Shown: in pieces, positions 26,663-35,747 of the stretch | How the letters are laid out: each line of letters begins with the position of its first letter | Numbering within the stretch: the first letter of the stretch is position 1 | Source: Chryseolinea soli | GTDB taxonomy: Bacteria > Bacteroidota > Bacteroidia > Cytophagales > Cyclobacteriaceae | Assembly: GCF_003589925.1 (NCBI RefSeq) | Contig: NZ_CP032382.1 | Coordinates: 1,364,001-1,428,000, forward strand | Direction of reading: 5' to 3' | Length of the DNA stretch: 64,000 nt | The notes under the pieces: generated by a model | Told to the model about the DNA's origin: nothing | What the model saw: the letters and a program-made list of their open reading frames with translations, nothing else | Database searches by the model: none | Made by a program: the position numbers and the translations under genes

Positions 26663-27294
26663 TAAACGGGTAACGGCACGCCGGTTTTTAATGCGGGGTC
26701 GGGTTGGGGTGAGTGGCGGGTGATCTCCAGGGGAACTACGCCGGCCCACACATCCAGGGTATAATCCTCATCGTCGTCTTTCGGAGGGCCAGTACGCACT
26801 TTGGCGGAGGCCTCTTCGATTTTGAACGAGAGCAACATGGTAGCTTTCCATTCGCCGGCGGTGGGTTTGCGCACGTCGTTCCAACGGCCGGGCTGCATTT
26901 TGTTGGTGAAGACTTCGAGGGCGGTGTATAGCTCGTTTTCGTCTTCCACTTTTTCGGGTGTGCTGAAGACCACCACGGAGCGATAGTTCACCGAATGATG
27001 GAAGGCCGAACGGGCCAACACCAGGCCGTCCATGATGGTGGCACTGATGGACACCGGCGGTTTTTTCTCGGCCAGTTCGCGCATGTAGAAACTTCCCACG
27101 GAGCCGTGCAGGTAGAGCTTGTCGCCGATGCGGCAAAATCCGGTGGGGATTTGAAAGGCCTGGTTGTCGCGTGTATAGGCCAGGTTGCAAAACAGGGCCT
27201 CGTCGAGAATGGCATAGACAGCGTCTTTGTCGTACACGCCGCGTTTGGGCAGGCGTGTGATCTCAGTCTTGTCGGTGATGGGAAATTGTGCCAT
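26647..27294 (-). CDS. Pyridoxamine 5'-phosphate oxidase-related flavin-binding protein
   Basis: A 215-residue protein with the split-barrel FMN-binding fold. LPKRGVYDKDAVYAILDEALFCNLAY, FQIPTGFCRIGDKLYLHGS and SISATIMDGLVLARSAFHHSVNYRSVVVF follow the pattern of the nitroimidazole-resistance (NimA)-like branch of this superfamily. It probably binds FMN or F420-like cofactors. The function is unknown and drug resistance is not implied. Its last four codons lie within a palindromic repeat unit. A GNAT gene precedes it by 6 bases. Confidence 0.83.
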   Translation of the reverse strand: MAQFPITDKTEITRLPKRGVYDKDAVYAILDEALFCNLAYTRDNQAFQIPTGFCRIGDKLYLHGSVGSFYMRELAEKKPPVSISATIMDGLVLARSAFHHSVNYRSVVVFSTPEKVEDENELYTALEVFTNKMQPGRWNDVRKPTAGEWKATMLLSFKIEEASAKVRTGPPKDDDEDYTLDVWAGVVPLEITRHSPQPDPALKTGVPLPVYLQKL

Positions 27295-27300
27295 GGGTTT

Positions 27301-27711
27301 TTATTTTCGGGGGATCATGAAGCAATGTTCGAAGCGTTGCATGCCAATCTTTGGATAATACTCCTGGGCTGCAGGGGCCGCCAGCAAAATGAGCGCTGTG
27401 TTTTCGCCGGATACTTTGTGGGTTTCATCGATCAATCGCTTGCCGATGCCTTGTTTTTGAAAGGCCTCGTCCACGGCGAGGTCGGAGAGGTAGCAACAAA
27501 AGGAAAAATCGGTTAACGCGCGCGAAACACCCACCAGCGTATCGCCGCTCCACGCGGTGACGAGCACGTTGCCGTGATCGAGCATGCTTTGAATGCGCTG
27601 CCGGCTGTCGACCGGTCGTCGTTCCGCCAGGGTCGAGCGCTTCAACAGATCGATGAATGCCTCTGCGGTGAGCTTGATGTTGCTGCGGTAGGTGATCTCC
27701 GGTTGTGACAT
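27301..27711 (-). CDS. GNAT family N-acetyltransferase
   Basis: A 136-residue protein. The acetyl-CoA pyrophosphate-binding motif A is visible as LAVDEAFQKQGIGKRLID (Q/RxxGxG/A), preceded by strands VLVTAWSGDTLVGVSRAL and followed by YYPKIGMQRFE. The acceptor is unknown. It is probably co-transcribed with the flavoprotein gene 6 bases downstream. Confidence 0.85.
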   Translation of the reverse strand: MSQPEITYRSNIKLTAEAFIDLLKRSTLAERRPVDSRQRIQSMLDHGNVLVTAWSGDTLVGVSRALTDFSFCCYLSDLAVDEAFQKQGIGKRLIDETHKVSGENTALILLAAPAAQEYYPKIGMQRFEHCFMIPRK

Positions 27712-27744
27712 GATATTCTTTGATCTTCTTTTTTTGATGTCGTC

Positions 27745-28749
27745 TTACTTTTCAATCTTCAACACGATCTTCCCAAACTGATGGCCCGCTTCCATGTAGC
27801 GCATCGCTTCTTCGGTTTGCTCCAAGGGGAAGGTTTTGTCGATGATCGGTTTCATGCCGCGGCTTTCGAGAAAGTCGAGCATGGAAAGAAATTCGTCGCG
27901 GGTGCCCATGGTGGTGCCGTGAATGGAAATTTGTTTCCAGTAAAGTTGTCGCGTGGCAATCTCCGAGATGTTGCCGCCGGTGCGGCCGTAGTTCACGATG
28001 CGGCCACCGGGCAAGGCCAGCGTGATGTATTTTGAAAATTGATCGCCACCGGCGCCATCGATGATGATGTCAAATCCACCACCGCTTTCTTTCAATGCTT
28101 TCTCTGCCCAGTCCGGGTCTTTGTAGTTAAAACCTCCCAATGCGCCCAGCGCTTTTGCTTTTGCCAGCTTTTCTTCCGAGCTGGAGGTCACGTACACACG
28201 CCCTTGGTAAGCCACGGCAAATTGCAGCAACCAAAGTGCAGCGCCTCCGCCGATACCGGTGATCAACACTTTCTCTTTGCTGCGCAACCGGGCCTTCGAA
28301 AATAAAGCGCGATAGGCCGTGAGCGCCGCCAATGGCACCGCCGCCGACTCGGCCATCGTGAGATGCTCGGGTCTTTCGAAGATGTATTTTTTTGAGATGA
28401 CGATGTAGTCGCTAAACGTGCCGTTGTCGGGATAGCCCAGGATCTTAAATGAATTTCCCTGCACGATGGGATTGGTTCCCCACTCCAGGCTGGGGTTGAT
28501 GATTACCTCCATGCCAATGAACAAGGGATCTACATCCTCTCCCACTTCTTCGATCACGCCGCTGCCATCGGAACCCAGAATGTTTCCATCCGGTGGCAAG
28601 CCGTCTTTCTCACGCCACACCCAAATGTCGAGGTGATTTAGCGCAGCGTATTTTAATCGTACCAGCACCTGGTCTTTTACAGGTCGGAATTTTTTGATGT
28701 TCTGCACCACCAGCGGGTGGTCTTTGCCTTTGAAGAAAACTGCTCTCAT
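27745..28749 (-). CDS. Zinc-independent MDR oxidoreductase (quinone oxidoreductase-like)
   Basis: A 334-residue medium-chain dehydrogenase/reductase. The GroES-like N-terminal domain lacks the catalytic-zinc Cys and GHE motif (ALNHLDIWVW, LGSDGSGVIEEVG). The Rossmann domain has GIGGGAAL in place of the usual GxGxxG. This places it with quinone oxidoreductase or enoyl-reductase-like members that use NADPH. The substrate is unknown. It is upstream of the GNAT and flavoprotein genes on the same strand. Confidence 0.84.
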   Translation of the reverse strand: MRAVFFKGKDHPLVVQNIKKFRPVKDQVLVRLKYAALNHLDIWVWREKDGLPPDGNILGSDGSGVIEEVGEDVDPLFIGMEVIINPSLEWGTNPIVQGNSFKILGYPDNGTFSDYIVISKKYIFERPEHLTMAESAAVPLAALTAYRALFSKARLRSKEKVLITGIGGGAALWLLQFAVAYQGRVYVTSSSEEKLAKAKALGALGGFNYKDPDWAEKALKESGGGFDIIIDGAGGDQFSKYITLALPGGRIVNYGRTGGNISEIATRQLYWKQISIHGTTMGTRDEFLSMLDFLESRGMKPIIDKTFPLEQTEEAMRYMEAGHQFGKIVLKIEK

Positions 28750-28820
28750 AGAAAAAAACGAAAATCGTACGGTAAGCCCACACGTTTTGTGGACGGCGAT
28801 CGGTAAAGGCTATTGAAAGT

Positions 28821-28848
28821 CCTCCCCCAGCGGAAATGCCGGGGGAGG
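28821..28848 (-). terminator. Hairpin after ilvE, probable terminator
   Basis: An 8-bp GC-rich stem (28821-28828 with 28841-28848) lies 14 bases after the ilvE stop on the minus strand. The following tract (ACUUUCAAU) is only weakly U-rich, so termination may be partial. Confidence 0.55.
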
Positions 28849-28861
28849 GTGATGTAGAGGG

Positions 28862-29944
28862 TTATCGCGCCGCGGGGATGATGTAGTTCCAGCCGTGCAC
28901 ATCCGGCTCAAAACCCAGGCGAATGTTGTTTAGTTTTTCCTTGGCGCGTTGCTGGAACGAGTTGGACGTTACCGTAGGTACCGTGTAGTCGACACCGTGA
29001 ATGTTGATGGCCGCAATGGGCGACACAACGGCTGCGGTACCCGCTCCAAAGGCTTCCGTGAGCGTGCCCTTCTTGAAGGCTTCTTCGATCTCGGCTACAC
29101 TCACGCGGCGTTCTTCCACCGTCATGCCCAGCGACGGCGCGAGCTTGATGATGGTGTCGCGCGTCACACCGTCCAGCAAGGCCGTGGTGAGCTTGGGGGT
29201 GATCACTTTTCCGTCGATCACGAACATCACGTTCATCACGCCGGCTTCGTCGATGTATTTATGTTCTTTTGCGTCGGTCCACAATACCTGGTCAAAACCT
29301 TCCTGGCGGGCCACTTGCGTGGGATAGAAGGCGCCGCCATAGTTGCCGGCGCATTTTGCAAAGCCGGTTCCACCTTCTGCGGCGCGCACAAAAGTTTCTT
29401 CCACTTTCAACCGTGTGGGTTTGCTGAAGTAAGCACCGGCGGGGCTGGTCAATACAAAAAATTTGAAATGGTCGGCGATCTTCACACCGAGCCGCGGCTC
29501 GTAGGCGAACACCACGGGGCGGATGTAGAGCGACGCGCCTTCGCTGGTAGGGATCCAACTTTCGTCGGTTTCCACGATGGCGTGCAGGCTTTGGATGAAC
29601 AGTTCTTCCGGGATCTCGGGCATGCACATGCGTGCCAGGGACTTATTGAGACGCTCGCTGTGTTTTTGCGGACGGAAAATACAGATGTCGCCGTTTTTAT
29701 TGCGGAAGGCTTTCATGCCTTCAAAGACGGACTGGCCATAGTGCAGGGAAAGCATGGCCGGTGACATCATAATATCACCGAAAGGTAGAATCGAAGGCTC
29801 CTGCCATTTGCCGTTCACATAGTCAACCATGAGCATGTGATCGGAAATGTATTTCCCGAACTCCAGGTTGTTAAAATCAACTTCACTGATTCTCGATTTG
29901 GCAATGCGCTTCGTGGCAATGGCTGGGATGGATGTCGTGGTCAT
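28862..29944 (-). CDS. ilvE: Branched-chain amino acid aminotransferase
   Basis: A 360-residue fold-type IV PLP enzyme of the long (BCAT type 2) form. The PLP-binding Lys lies in FAKCAGNYGGA, and FEGMKAFR and EAFGAGTAAVVSPI are family motifs. It moves amino groups between glutamate and the 2-oxo acids of leucine, isoleucine and valine. It lies 4.7 kb from the end of leuC on the same strand, so it is not in the leu operon but serves the same pathway. Confidence 0.94.
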   Translation of the reverse strand: MTTTSIPAIATKRIAKSRISEVDFNNLEFGKYISDHMLMVDYVNGKWQEPSILPFGDIMMSPAMLSLHYGQSVFEGMKAFRNKNGDICIFRPQKHSERLNKSLARMCMPEIPEELFIQSLHAIVETDESWIPTSEGASLYIRPVVFAYEPRLGVKIADHFKFFVLTSPAGAYFSKPTRLKVEETFVRAAEGGTGFAKCAGNYGGAFYPTQVARQEGFDQVLWTDAKEHKYIDEAGVMNVMFVIDGKVITPKLTTALLDGVTRDTIIKLAPSLGMTVEERRVSVAEIEEAFKKGTLTEAFGAGTAAVVSPIAAINIHGVDYTVPTVTSNSFQQRAKEKLNNIRLGFEPDVHGWNYIIPAAR

Positions 29945-30076
29945 AGCAAATGGTATTAAGGAGTGAATTTCATCATTATTTTTACATAATTCCGTTCTCG
30001 GTCAATATTTTATCGGTTTCTGCCCCGGAATGCGGGTTTTTTAAAGAAATCGCTTTCCTCGCAAACGTCTTCTGCC

Positions 30077-31486
30077 TTATGCCGGTTGGGCTTTTTTTAG
30101 CTTTTCCGACACTTTTTCCAGCACCTCAAAAGCCAGGTCCATGTCGGCCAATTCCGTCAGCCAATTGGAGACTGCCGCTCTGATCGCCCAGGTCCCGTGC
30201 AACTGGGTGGGCGTGAAGAACACGCGTCCATCATCGCGCACGGCCTCCAGGAATTTGCGGATGGTTTCGGCTGAGAGGTCGTCTTGCTTCAGGGTGAAAC
30301 AAACCACGTTCATGCGCACCGGCGCCAGCAACACAAAATCTTCCGAAGCTTTCAAAAGCTCTCCAAAATGATGGGCCGCCGCGCAGTTCCGCTCCACGAT
30401 TTCGCGGTAGCCTTCTTTGCCATAGGCCATCAACGAGAACCACGATGGTAACGCGCGGAAGCGGCGCGAATTTTCGGGCGTGTAATGAAAAAAATCCGGG
30501 CTTTGCTCGGGATCGCCCAGGTAGGCGGCGCTGTTTTGAAAAACGCTAAGCTGTAAACCTTTGTGCCGCGTAAATTGCATCGCCGCATCGTAGGGCACGT
30601 TCAGCCATTTGTGTGCATCGATGGTAATGCTGTCGGCGGCGTTGATGCCCTCTAACAGATGCGCGTACTTTTCCGAGCATGCCGCAAATCCACCAAAGGC
30701 AGCGTCAACATGCAACCAGAAGTTGTATTTCTTTTTCAGCTTGGCCACCGCGACGAGATCATCAAAGTCCACCGTGTTCACCGTGCCGGCATTGGCCACC
30801 ACAATGACGGGGCCGGCCTGCTGGATCAATTGTTTTTCCAGGGCGGCGATGTCTACGGCTTCGCGCTCGGGAAGGGTGGCGATGCGTATCACCGACTTTC
30901 TTCCCACACCAAGCATCGACAAGGATTTAAATATACTGGCGTGTGGCGTTCCGCTGAGCACCGTCACCGGTTCGGCGCCGGTCAGACCGTCATGGCTAAA
31001 ATCTTTGCCTTGTTGTAGTCCTACCCATTGCCGGGCGAGTGCCAGGTTCGTGAAGTTCGAGATCGTGGCGCCCGTCACGAACGAACCGAAATAGACTTCG
31101 TCAAGACCAAACAGTTGCTTGAAAAAATGGATGGTCTGGCGCTCCAACTGCGGGGCGATGGAATCGTTGCTGCCGCAGGCGTTCTGGTCGTAGGCGCTCA
31201 CCAGCCAATCGCCGGCCACGGAGGCGGGTGTGGAGCCGCCGGTCACAAAACCAAAGTATCGCGGCCCGGCGCTGTTCGCGATCTGACCGGCAAAGTTTTT
31301 CGCGAAATGATCCAATGTCGCCATGGCACCGATACCTTTTTCCGGAAGGGTTTCCATCGCGATGTTGGCAACGAATCTTCCCGGTGCCAGCGTGTCTTGT
31401 TGACGGAAATATTCTCCCGCCACCTTTTGAGTTTGGCTGAGTAGTTCCTGCAGGTTCTCGCGGTCTTTTTTTAGTAAAGGGTGCAT
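30077..31486 (-). CDS. Group II PLP-dependent amino acid decarboxylase
   Basis: A 469-residue protein of the glutamate/aromatic-L-amino-acid decarboxylase family. The PLP Lys is in DAHKWLNVP, the cofactor-contacting Asp in HVDAAFGG and the ring-stacking His in SGTPHASIFK. The substrate (aromatic amino acid, aspartate, glutamate or other) cannot be told from these motifs. It is followed 2 bases upstream by a DinB-like gene on the same strand. No transporter or antiporter of an acid-resistance system is nearby. Confidence 0.86.
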   Translation of the reverse strand: MHPLLKKDRENLQELLSQTQKVAGEYFRQQDTLAPGRFVANIAMETLPEKGIGAMATLDHFAKNFAGQIANSAGPRYFGFVTGGSTPASVAGDWLVSAYDQNACGSNDSIAPQLERQTIHFFKQLFGLDEVYFGSFVTGATISNFTNLALARQWVGLQQGKDFSHDGLTGAEPVTVLSGTPHASIFKSLSMLGVGRKSVIRIATLPEREAVDIAALEKQLIQQAGPVIVVANAGTVNTVDFDDLVAVAKLKKKYNFWLHVDAAFGGFAACSEKYAHLLEGINAADSITIDAHKWLNVPYDAAMQFTRHKGLQLSVFQNSAAYLGDPEQSPDFFHYTPENSRRFRALPSWFSLMAYGKEGYREIVERNCAAAHHFGELLKASEDFVLLAPVRMNVVCFTLKQDDLSAETIRKFLEAVRDDGRVFFTPTQLHGTWAIRAAVSNWLTELADMDLAFEVLEKVSEKLKKAQPA

Positions 31487-31488
31487 GG

Positions 31489-31995
31489 CTATTTTTTTAG
31501 GGTAGAAATAATTTCAGAGATGCGCACCAGGTGATGGTCGTCGTGTTCGGCATCGAAGAAGGCCAGGTCCACGGGGGTCATGGTCACTTTGAGCCGGGGA
31601 TGAACGGAGGTTCTACTCAGTTCATCATCTGCCAGCAACCGGTAGCGCGCGATATTCATTTTCCGGCGTTCGTAAAAAAAATCGATGACCTTTTGCACCG
31701 GCCATGCATTATAATCCTGCTTCAATCCAAATACGGCCGGCGACATCACGGGCAGTTGATTCACAATTTCATCGATGCGTTTCAATGCTACTTCATCTAC
31801 CTCGCCCAGGTGCGCGATGTTTTCCTTCACCGACCACTTCATGTCCAGTTTGTTGGAAAGGATCTCATCCGGGAGGCCTTTCGTTTTCATTTCCATCCGC
31901 GCCACGGTACCTTCCAGCCGGTCGAGTTGAAAAGGAAGCAGTCCCCCGGCCAGGCCAAAGGGAAATGTGCGCGTGAGCCATTCTGATTTTTTCAT
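31489..31995 (-). CDS. DinB family protein
   Basis: A 168-residue four-helix-bundle protein. Three potential metal-ligand His occur in the expected places: ENIAHLGEVDE in helix 2 and EHDDHHL in the last helix. DinB/YfiT-like proteins are metal-dependent thiol (for example bacillithiol) transferases or of unknown activity. The ATG at 31995 (MKKSEW) is chosen, and another ATG four codons upstream at 32007 is possible. It ends 2 bases before the decarboxylase start. Confidence 0.82.
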   Translation of the reverse strand: MKKSEWLTRTFPFGLAGGLLPFQLDRLEGTVARMEMKTKGLPDEILSNKLDMKWSVKENIAHLGEVDEVALKRIDEIVNQLPVMSPAVFGLKQDYNAWPVQKVIDFFYERRKMNIARYRLLADDELSRTSVHPRLKVTMTPVDLAFFDAEHDDHHLVRISEIISTLKK

Positions 31996-32048
31996 GATGA
32001 AATTCATTTACGGGAGAGAAATACTTTTGAATGACGCGCCTGTAAAAT

Positions 32049-32531
32049 TCAGGCGATCGTGTTTTCCACCACCAGTGCCTGGGGGATATGATGCACCGGG
32101 AAGTTTACCGAGCGCGCAATAAAGCACATACTGTGGGCTTCTTCATGCAGCGCGTTGGCTTTGTCGATCATGGATTTTTCCTTTACGGTCACCGTGGGCC
32201 GCAGCGTTACTTCTATGAATTGTCCACTGCCATTTTCATTTTCCGTCATGGTGCCCGCCGCGTTATCGGTATATTCCATCACCACCACACCATTCACAGC
32301 ACACAAATGCAAGTACCACAGCATATGACAGCTCGACAACGAAGCCACCAACAATTCCTCCGGGTTATAGCGCGTCTTGTCGCCTCTGAACTTCGGGTCC
32401 GACGATGCGGGAATCTCCGGTTTGCCCGCGACGGCCAGGAGGTGGCTGCGCTCATAGGCCTTGTACTCGGAGGTGCCCGTGCCTTTGTTGCCCGTCCAGT
32501 GAAGGGTTGTTTTGTAGTGGTGGGTGGTCAT
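32049..32531 (-). CDS. OsmC/Ohr family peroxiredoxin-like protein
   Basis: A 160-residue protein. The two redox Cys of the OsmC fold are visible: one in SLSSCHMLWYL and the other in HSMCFIARSVN. The catalytic Arg would be in the GDKTRYNPEELL region. The family reduces organic hydroperoxides in the cytoplasm. It starts 4 bases after the stop of a GNAT gene and is probably in one transcript with it. Confidence 0.9.
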   Translation of the reverse strand: MTTHHYKTTLHWTGNKGTGTSEYKAYERSHLLAVAGKPEIPASSDPKFRGDKTRYNPEELLVASLSSCHMLWYLHLCAVNGVVVMEYTDNAAGTMTENENGSGQFIEVTLRPTVTVKEKSMIDKANALHEEAHSMCFIARSVNFPVHHIPQALVVENTIA

Positions 32532-32535
32532 GCAG

Positions 32536-33060
32536 TCAGGTTAGTTTCTTTTTGTAGAGTAGATCGGTTTGCAAATCGGTTCCCAGTAAAAACGGATGCG
32601 CGCTGAATTTTTCAAAACCCCATTTTTCATAAAAAGCAATCGCGCGCGGGTTGAATTCCCACACACCCAGCCAGAGGGTATCGTAGCCTTTTTCTTTTGC
32701 CAGATCGATGCAGGCTTGCATCAGGGTTTTGCCCACACTCTTTCCGAGGAAGTCGCGATCGGAGTAGATGCGCTCCAGTTCGATGCTCACCGTGTCGGGG
32801 GGTGCGTCGGGGTTGAGTTGTGTCCGCAGCTTCGCATAGCCGGCCACCGTATCGCCGGCGTGAGCGATCAGAAAGATAGCATGAGGATCTTCAAGTTCCT
32901 GTCTGAGTTGTTCGGTCGTAAAATTTTTGTCGACATACTGCTTCACGTCGGCTTCGTTGTTCGTGGGTGCAAACGTTTCGTAGAAGGTCTTCCATCCCAG
33001 TTCTGCTAAAAGGGTGGCATCGCCCAGATGGGCGTTTCGGATCGTGACGGCAGCGTTCAT
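32536..33060 (-). CDS. GNAT family N-acetyltransferase
   Basis: A 174-residue protein from the ATG at 33060. An alternative start at 33072 adds four residues. The motif A region reads ELERIYSDRDFLGKSVGKTL, with GKSVGK as a variant of the QxxGxG loop. WLGVWEFNPRAIAFYEKWGF is the C-terminal GNAT signature. The acceptor is unknown. It lies in a run with OsmC, a second GNAT and a cupin gene. Confidence 0.87.
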   Translation of the reverse strand: MNAAVTIRNAHLGDATLLAELGWKTFYETFAPTNNEADVKQYVDKNFTTEQLRQELEDPHAIFLIAHAGDTVAGYAKLRTQLNPDAPPDTVSIELERIYSDRDFLGKSVGKTLMQACIDLAKEKGYDTLWLGVWEFNPRAIAFYEKWGFEKFSAHPFLLGTDLQTDLLYKKKLT

Positions 33061-33084
33061 GATTTTTTCCATCGAATTTACGGT

Positions 33085-33561
33085 TCAGGATTCTTCGGTC
33101 AACAACAGTTGCATTTTTATGTTGCTTCGTTTGTACGGACCATCCACAGGGATCTCTTCAAAACCCAGTTTCCGGTAAAGTTCAATCGCCGCGGTGAGGA
33201 TCGTATTGGAATACAAGATGATCTTTCGCGCACCCAGTGAGCGCGCCCTTTCGCGGGCCGCTTCGGCCAACGCTCTGCCCAAACCCAAACCCCTGTGGTT
33301 GGTGTCCACCGCCATTTTCGTAAACTCATACACTCCGGACTCGACAAATTTCAACGCCGCTGTTCCCACCACCTGGCCTTCGTATACCGCCATGAGGATC
33401 TCGCCTCCCTTGCCCAGGATGTGCAGGTCGGGATGTTGCAACACGGCTTCGTCGATGGGCTCCATCCAAAAATATTTTTCGATCCATTCGCGGTTCAGCG
33501 CTTCAAAAGCGGGCTGGTGTTCCGGCCGGTAGGTTTCGATGGCAAGCGTTACATTCTCCAT
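33085..33561 (-). CDS. GNAT family N-acetyltransferase
   Basis: A 158-residue protein from the ATG at 33561 (MENVTLAIETYRPEHQPAF). The frame is open further upstream, but that would cover the whole cupin gene in another frame. Motif A is AVDTNHRGLGLGRALAEAA and the C-terminal signature is AIELYRKLGFEEIPVDGPY. It overlaps the cupin gene by 13 bases. Confidence 0.88.
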   Translation of the reverse strand: MENVTLAIETYRPEHQPAFEALNREWIEKYFWMEPIDEAVLQHPDLHILGKGGEILMAVYEGQVVGTAALKFVESGVYEFTKMAVDTNHRGLGLGRALAEAARERARSLGARKIILYSNTILTAAIELYRKLGFEEIPVDGPYKRSNIKMQLLLTEES

Positions 33562-33917
33562 GGGTTGCGTGTTTGTTGATAGTCCAAAAAACTTCCGTCT
33601 ACAATAAACAACTTCACGCCTTCGCGCGACGAAGACCGGTGCAGGCTCACGTTGTCGGACACCTGATAGCTCATGCCGGCCGACAACCGGAACGTGCGTC
33701 CATCCGAAAGCTCGGATTCCATTTCGCCTTCCAGGCAAAACAGGATGTGTCCTGTCTTGCACCAATGGTCGGCTTTGTAGTTTTTAGAATACTCCACCAG
33801 TCGCACGCGAAACGTTCCAAATTGCAACGTCCGCCACAAGGCCACGCCCGACTCGCCACGGTGTTCGGTTGTGGGCACGGCGTCCCACTGTGTGGTATGA
33901 AATAATATCGGATTCAT
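33549..33917 (-). CDS. DHCW-motif cupin-fold protein
   Basis: A 122-residue small cupin. The ADHWCKTGHILFCLEGEME stretch carries the His/Cys-containing first cupin motif (family name DHCW) and SAGMSYQVSDN the second. It is a probable metal-binding cytoplasmic barrel of unknown function. Its end overlaps the following GNAT gene by 13 bases, and it starts 6 bases after the EamA gene stop. Confidence 0.83.
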   Translation of the reverse strand: MNPILFHTTQWDAVPTTEHRGESGVALWRTLQFGTFRVRLVEYSKNYKADHWCKTGHILFCLEGEMESELSDGRTFRLSAGMSYQVSDNVSLHRSSSREGVKLFIVDGSFLDYQQTRNPWRM

Positions 33918-33923
33918 TTTTCT

Positions 33924-34838
33924 TTAGCGGGTGAATTGGGCTTTCCAAAGATCGCGAAGCTGGTACCCCTTGTTCACGATGTAGATGCCTGCCACCGTGA
34001 TCAGAATGGCCATACCGATCTTGACGTTCAACTTCTCATCCAAAAACAACCAGCCGAGCAACACCGCCACCACGGGGTTGACATACGCATAGAGCGACAC
34101 GATGGTCATGGGCAGGTTGCGCAGGGCGTAGGAGAAACAGGCATAGGCCACGATCGATCCGAAAATGATCAGATAGATGAGCGAATACACCGCCTCGGTC
34201 GACCACGATATCGTGCTCAGATCGTCAAACAAAAGTGAAGCAGGCACGAGCCACAGACCACCAAAGAGCATCTGCAGGGCAGCGTTGAGAAAGAGGTTGC
34301 CCACGGTGCCGCGCTTCTTCAGCCACACGGCGCCACCGGCCCAACTCACCACGGCCACGAAGATGGCAAAGATGCCGATCTGGTATTCAAGTCGCGAGAA
34401 CTCTTGCACATGTTCTCCAAAGATCATGACAATGCCCACCAGGCCTACGAGCACGCCCAGAATGATCGGCACCGTTGGTTTCTCTTCGCGGTTAATAGTA
34501 AGGTTGATCAGGATCACCATCACGGGCATGAGCGAGCAGAGAATTGCCGCCACACCGCTGGGGATGAGCACTTCTGCCCACGCCACCAAGCCGTTGCCCA
34601 GCGAGATCATGAAGAATCCGGCCACGGCCTGGCGCTTCAACTGTTCGAGCGACGGCCAGCTTTCCTTCATCACAAAAAGCATAAATCCTCCCAGCAGGAG
34701 GCCGGCCGAGATCTGGCGCAGCACTACAAACAGGAAGGCCGGAAAATGAACAACCGCCACGCGCAACGCCAGGTAGGTCGTTCCCCAGATGATGCAGATA
34801 GCACCCAGTGCGATGTAAGCCAGTAGATCTTTTTTCAA
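33924..34838 (-). CDS. EamA/DMT-family transporter
   Basis: A 304-residue inner-membrane protein with ten predicted helices arranged as two EamA repeats. The first repeat contains IIWGTTYLALRVAV and LRQISAGLLL. The second contains WAGGAVWLKKRG and ends with the repeat-end signature LYAYVNPVVAVLLGWLFLDE. DMT members export metabolites or amino acids. It heads a tightly packed minus-strand run (cupin, GNATs, OsmC). Confidence 0.9.
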   Translation of the reverse strand: MKKDLLAYIALGAICIIWGTTYLALRVAVVHFPAFLFVVLRQISAGLLLGGFMLFVMKESWPSLEQLKRQAVAGFFMISLGNGLVAWAEVLIPSGVAAILCSLMPVMVILINLTINREEKPTVPIILGVLVGLVGIVMIFGEHVQEFSRLEYQIGIFAIFVAVVSWAGGAVWLKKRGTVGNLFLNAALQMLFGGLWLVPASLLFDDLSTISWSTEAVYSLIYLIIFGSIVAYACFSYALRNLPMTIVSLYAYVNPVVAVLLGWLFLDEKLNVKIGMAILITVAGIYIVNKGYQLRDLWKAQFTR

Positions 34839-34902
34839 GCAATGATCGGGTTAAAAAGGTGAATGAGGTTGGGTGTTGAATACGGGTTTACGCCGCATTC
34901 AA

Positions 34903-34936
34903 AACTTCCTATAAATACGCAAAAAAAACAGTTTCA
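34903..34936 (+). repeat. 33-34 base dispersed direct repeat, copy A
   Basis: This 34-base AT-rich sequence recurs in the same orientation at 41176-41208 with one substitution and one single-base deletion. Both copies contain the core ctataaatac, an eight-A run and cagtttc. Copy A lies in the gap between the EamA gene and the bactofilin-like gene. Confidence 0.65.
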
Positions 34937-34991
34937 GTTTCGAGAATTTTGACCAGATCAGTTTATCAATGATGTTTTAGGAAGGAGCCCT

Positions 34992-35663
34992 TCATTTATA
35001 AACGATCTCTCCCCCTTGCCGGATGAATTTTATGGTCTTGGGCAGATCATATGTACCTTCTTCCTGGATGTCATCAATCATTTCTACGTAGGAAAATCCG
35101 GGGTAAGATGCTGGGTTCTCCGTGAAGTCCTCCATGAGATCGCTGTCGGCCAAGTTCGGCTTCAAGATTCCGTTCTTATCCCTGACACCACCGTGCGAAT
35201 GAAAAAGATACTCAACCGTTGCCCGGCCCGCGATCTCAAACCAATGACCACCTTCTATCATTGTTTTGGCGCTTAAATCGCCACCCACTTTTAGGGCACA
35301 GTCTCCGAGCGAATCTCCCAACACAATATTGTTGACGTTCAGATGGCCCGTGATGAAAATACTTGATAATGTGATGAAGTTCTGACAGGCCACGTTTCCT
35401 AAAACGATGAGCAGCGAAGTGTCCACCTTCACACCATCCTGGATGAGCCCGGCAACGGCTAAATCTCCGTCGACAATGACAACGTCTTTCCCGACATTCA
35501 AATCCGTTAATTCCGTATCGCCCGTGTAGACGATTATTTTCCCGGCAACATCGTGAAACGCTTTTAGCTCTTTAATGATCTCATCGCGAAATACAGGCGC
35601 TTTTGAGGTCACCCATGCGATCGCCTCGCTCGCGGTAAACGCTTTCATCATAGCCTCTTTCAT
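34992..35663 (-). CDS. Bactofilin-like (polymer-forming cytoskeletal-type) beta-helix protein
   Basis: A 223-residue protein without signal peptide. The centre repeats short strands with Gly/Asn/Asp turns (GKIIVYTGDTEL, DVVIVDGDLAVAGLIQDG, LLIVLGNVACQNFITLSSIFITGHLNVNN, LKVGGDLSAKTMIEGG), as in a right-handed beta-helix of bactofilin type. The C-terminal 60 residues are acidic. In other bacteria similar orphan proteins sit in accessory loci, some as presumed immunity partners, but no toxin is visible here. It follows the propeller gene by 84 bases. Confidence 0.62.
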   Translation of the reverse strand: MKEAMMKAFTASEAIAWVTSKAPVFRDEIIKELKAFHDVAGKIIVYTGDTELTDLNVGKDVVIVDGDLAVAGLIQDGVKVDTSLLIVLGNVACQNFITLSSIFITGHLNVNNIVLGDSLGDCALKVGGDLSAKTMIEGGHWFEIAGRATVEYLFHSHGGVRDKNGILKPNLADSDLMEDFTENPASYPGFSYVEMIDDIQEEGTYDLPKTIKFIRQGGEIVYK

Positions 35664-35747
35664 TTTTGTTTAAAATCTGCTGACTGAATTTATGAAGATC
35701 AGATGAACTACAACCAGCCCGACTCGGCGAGTCATGGTTTGCATGCA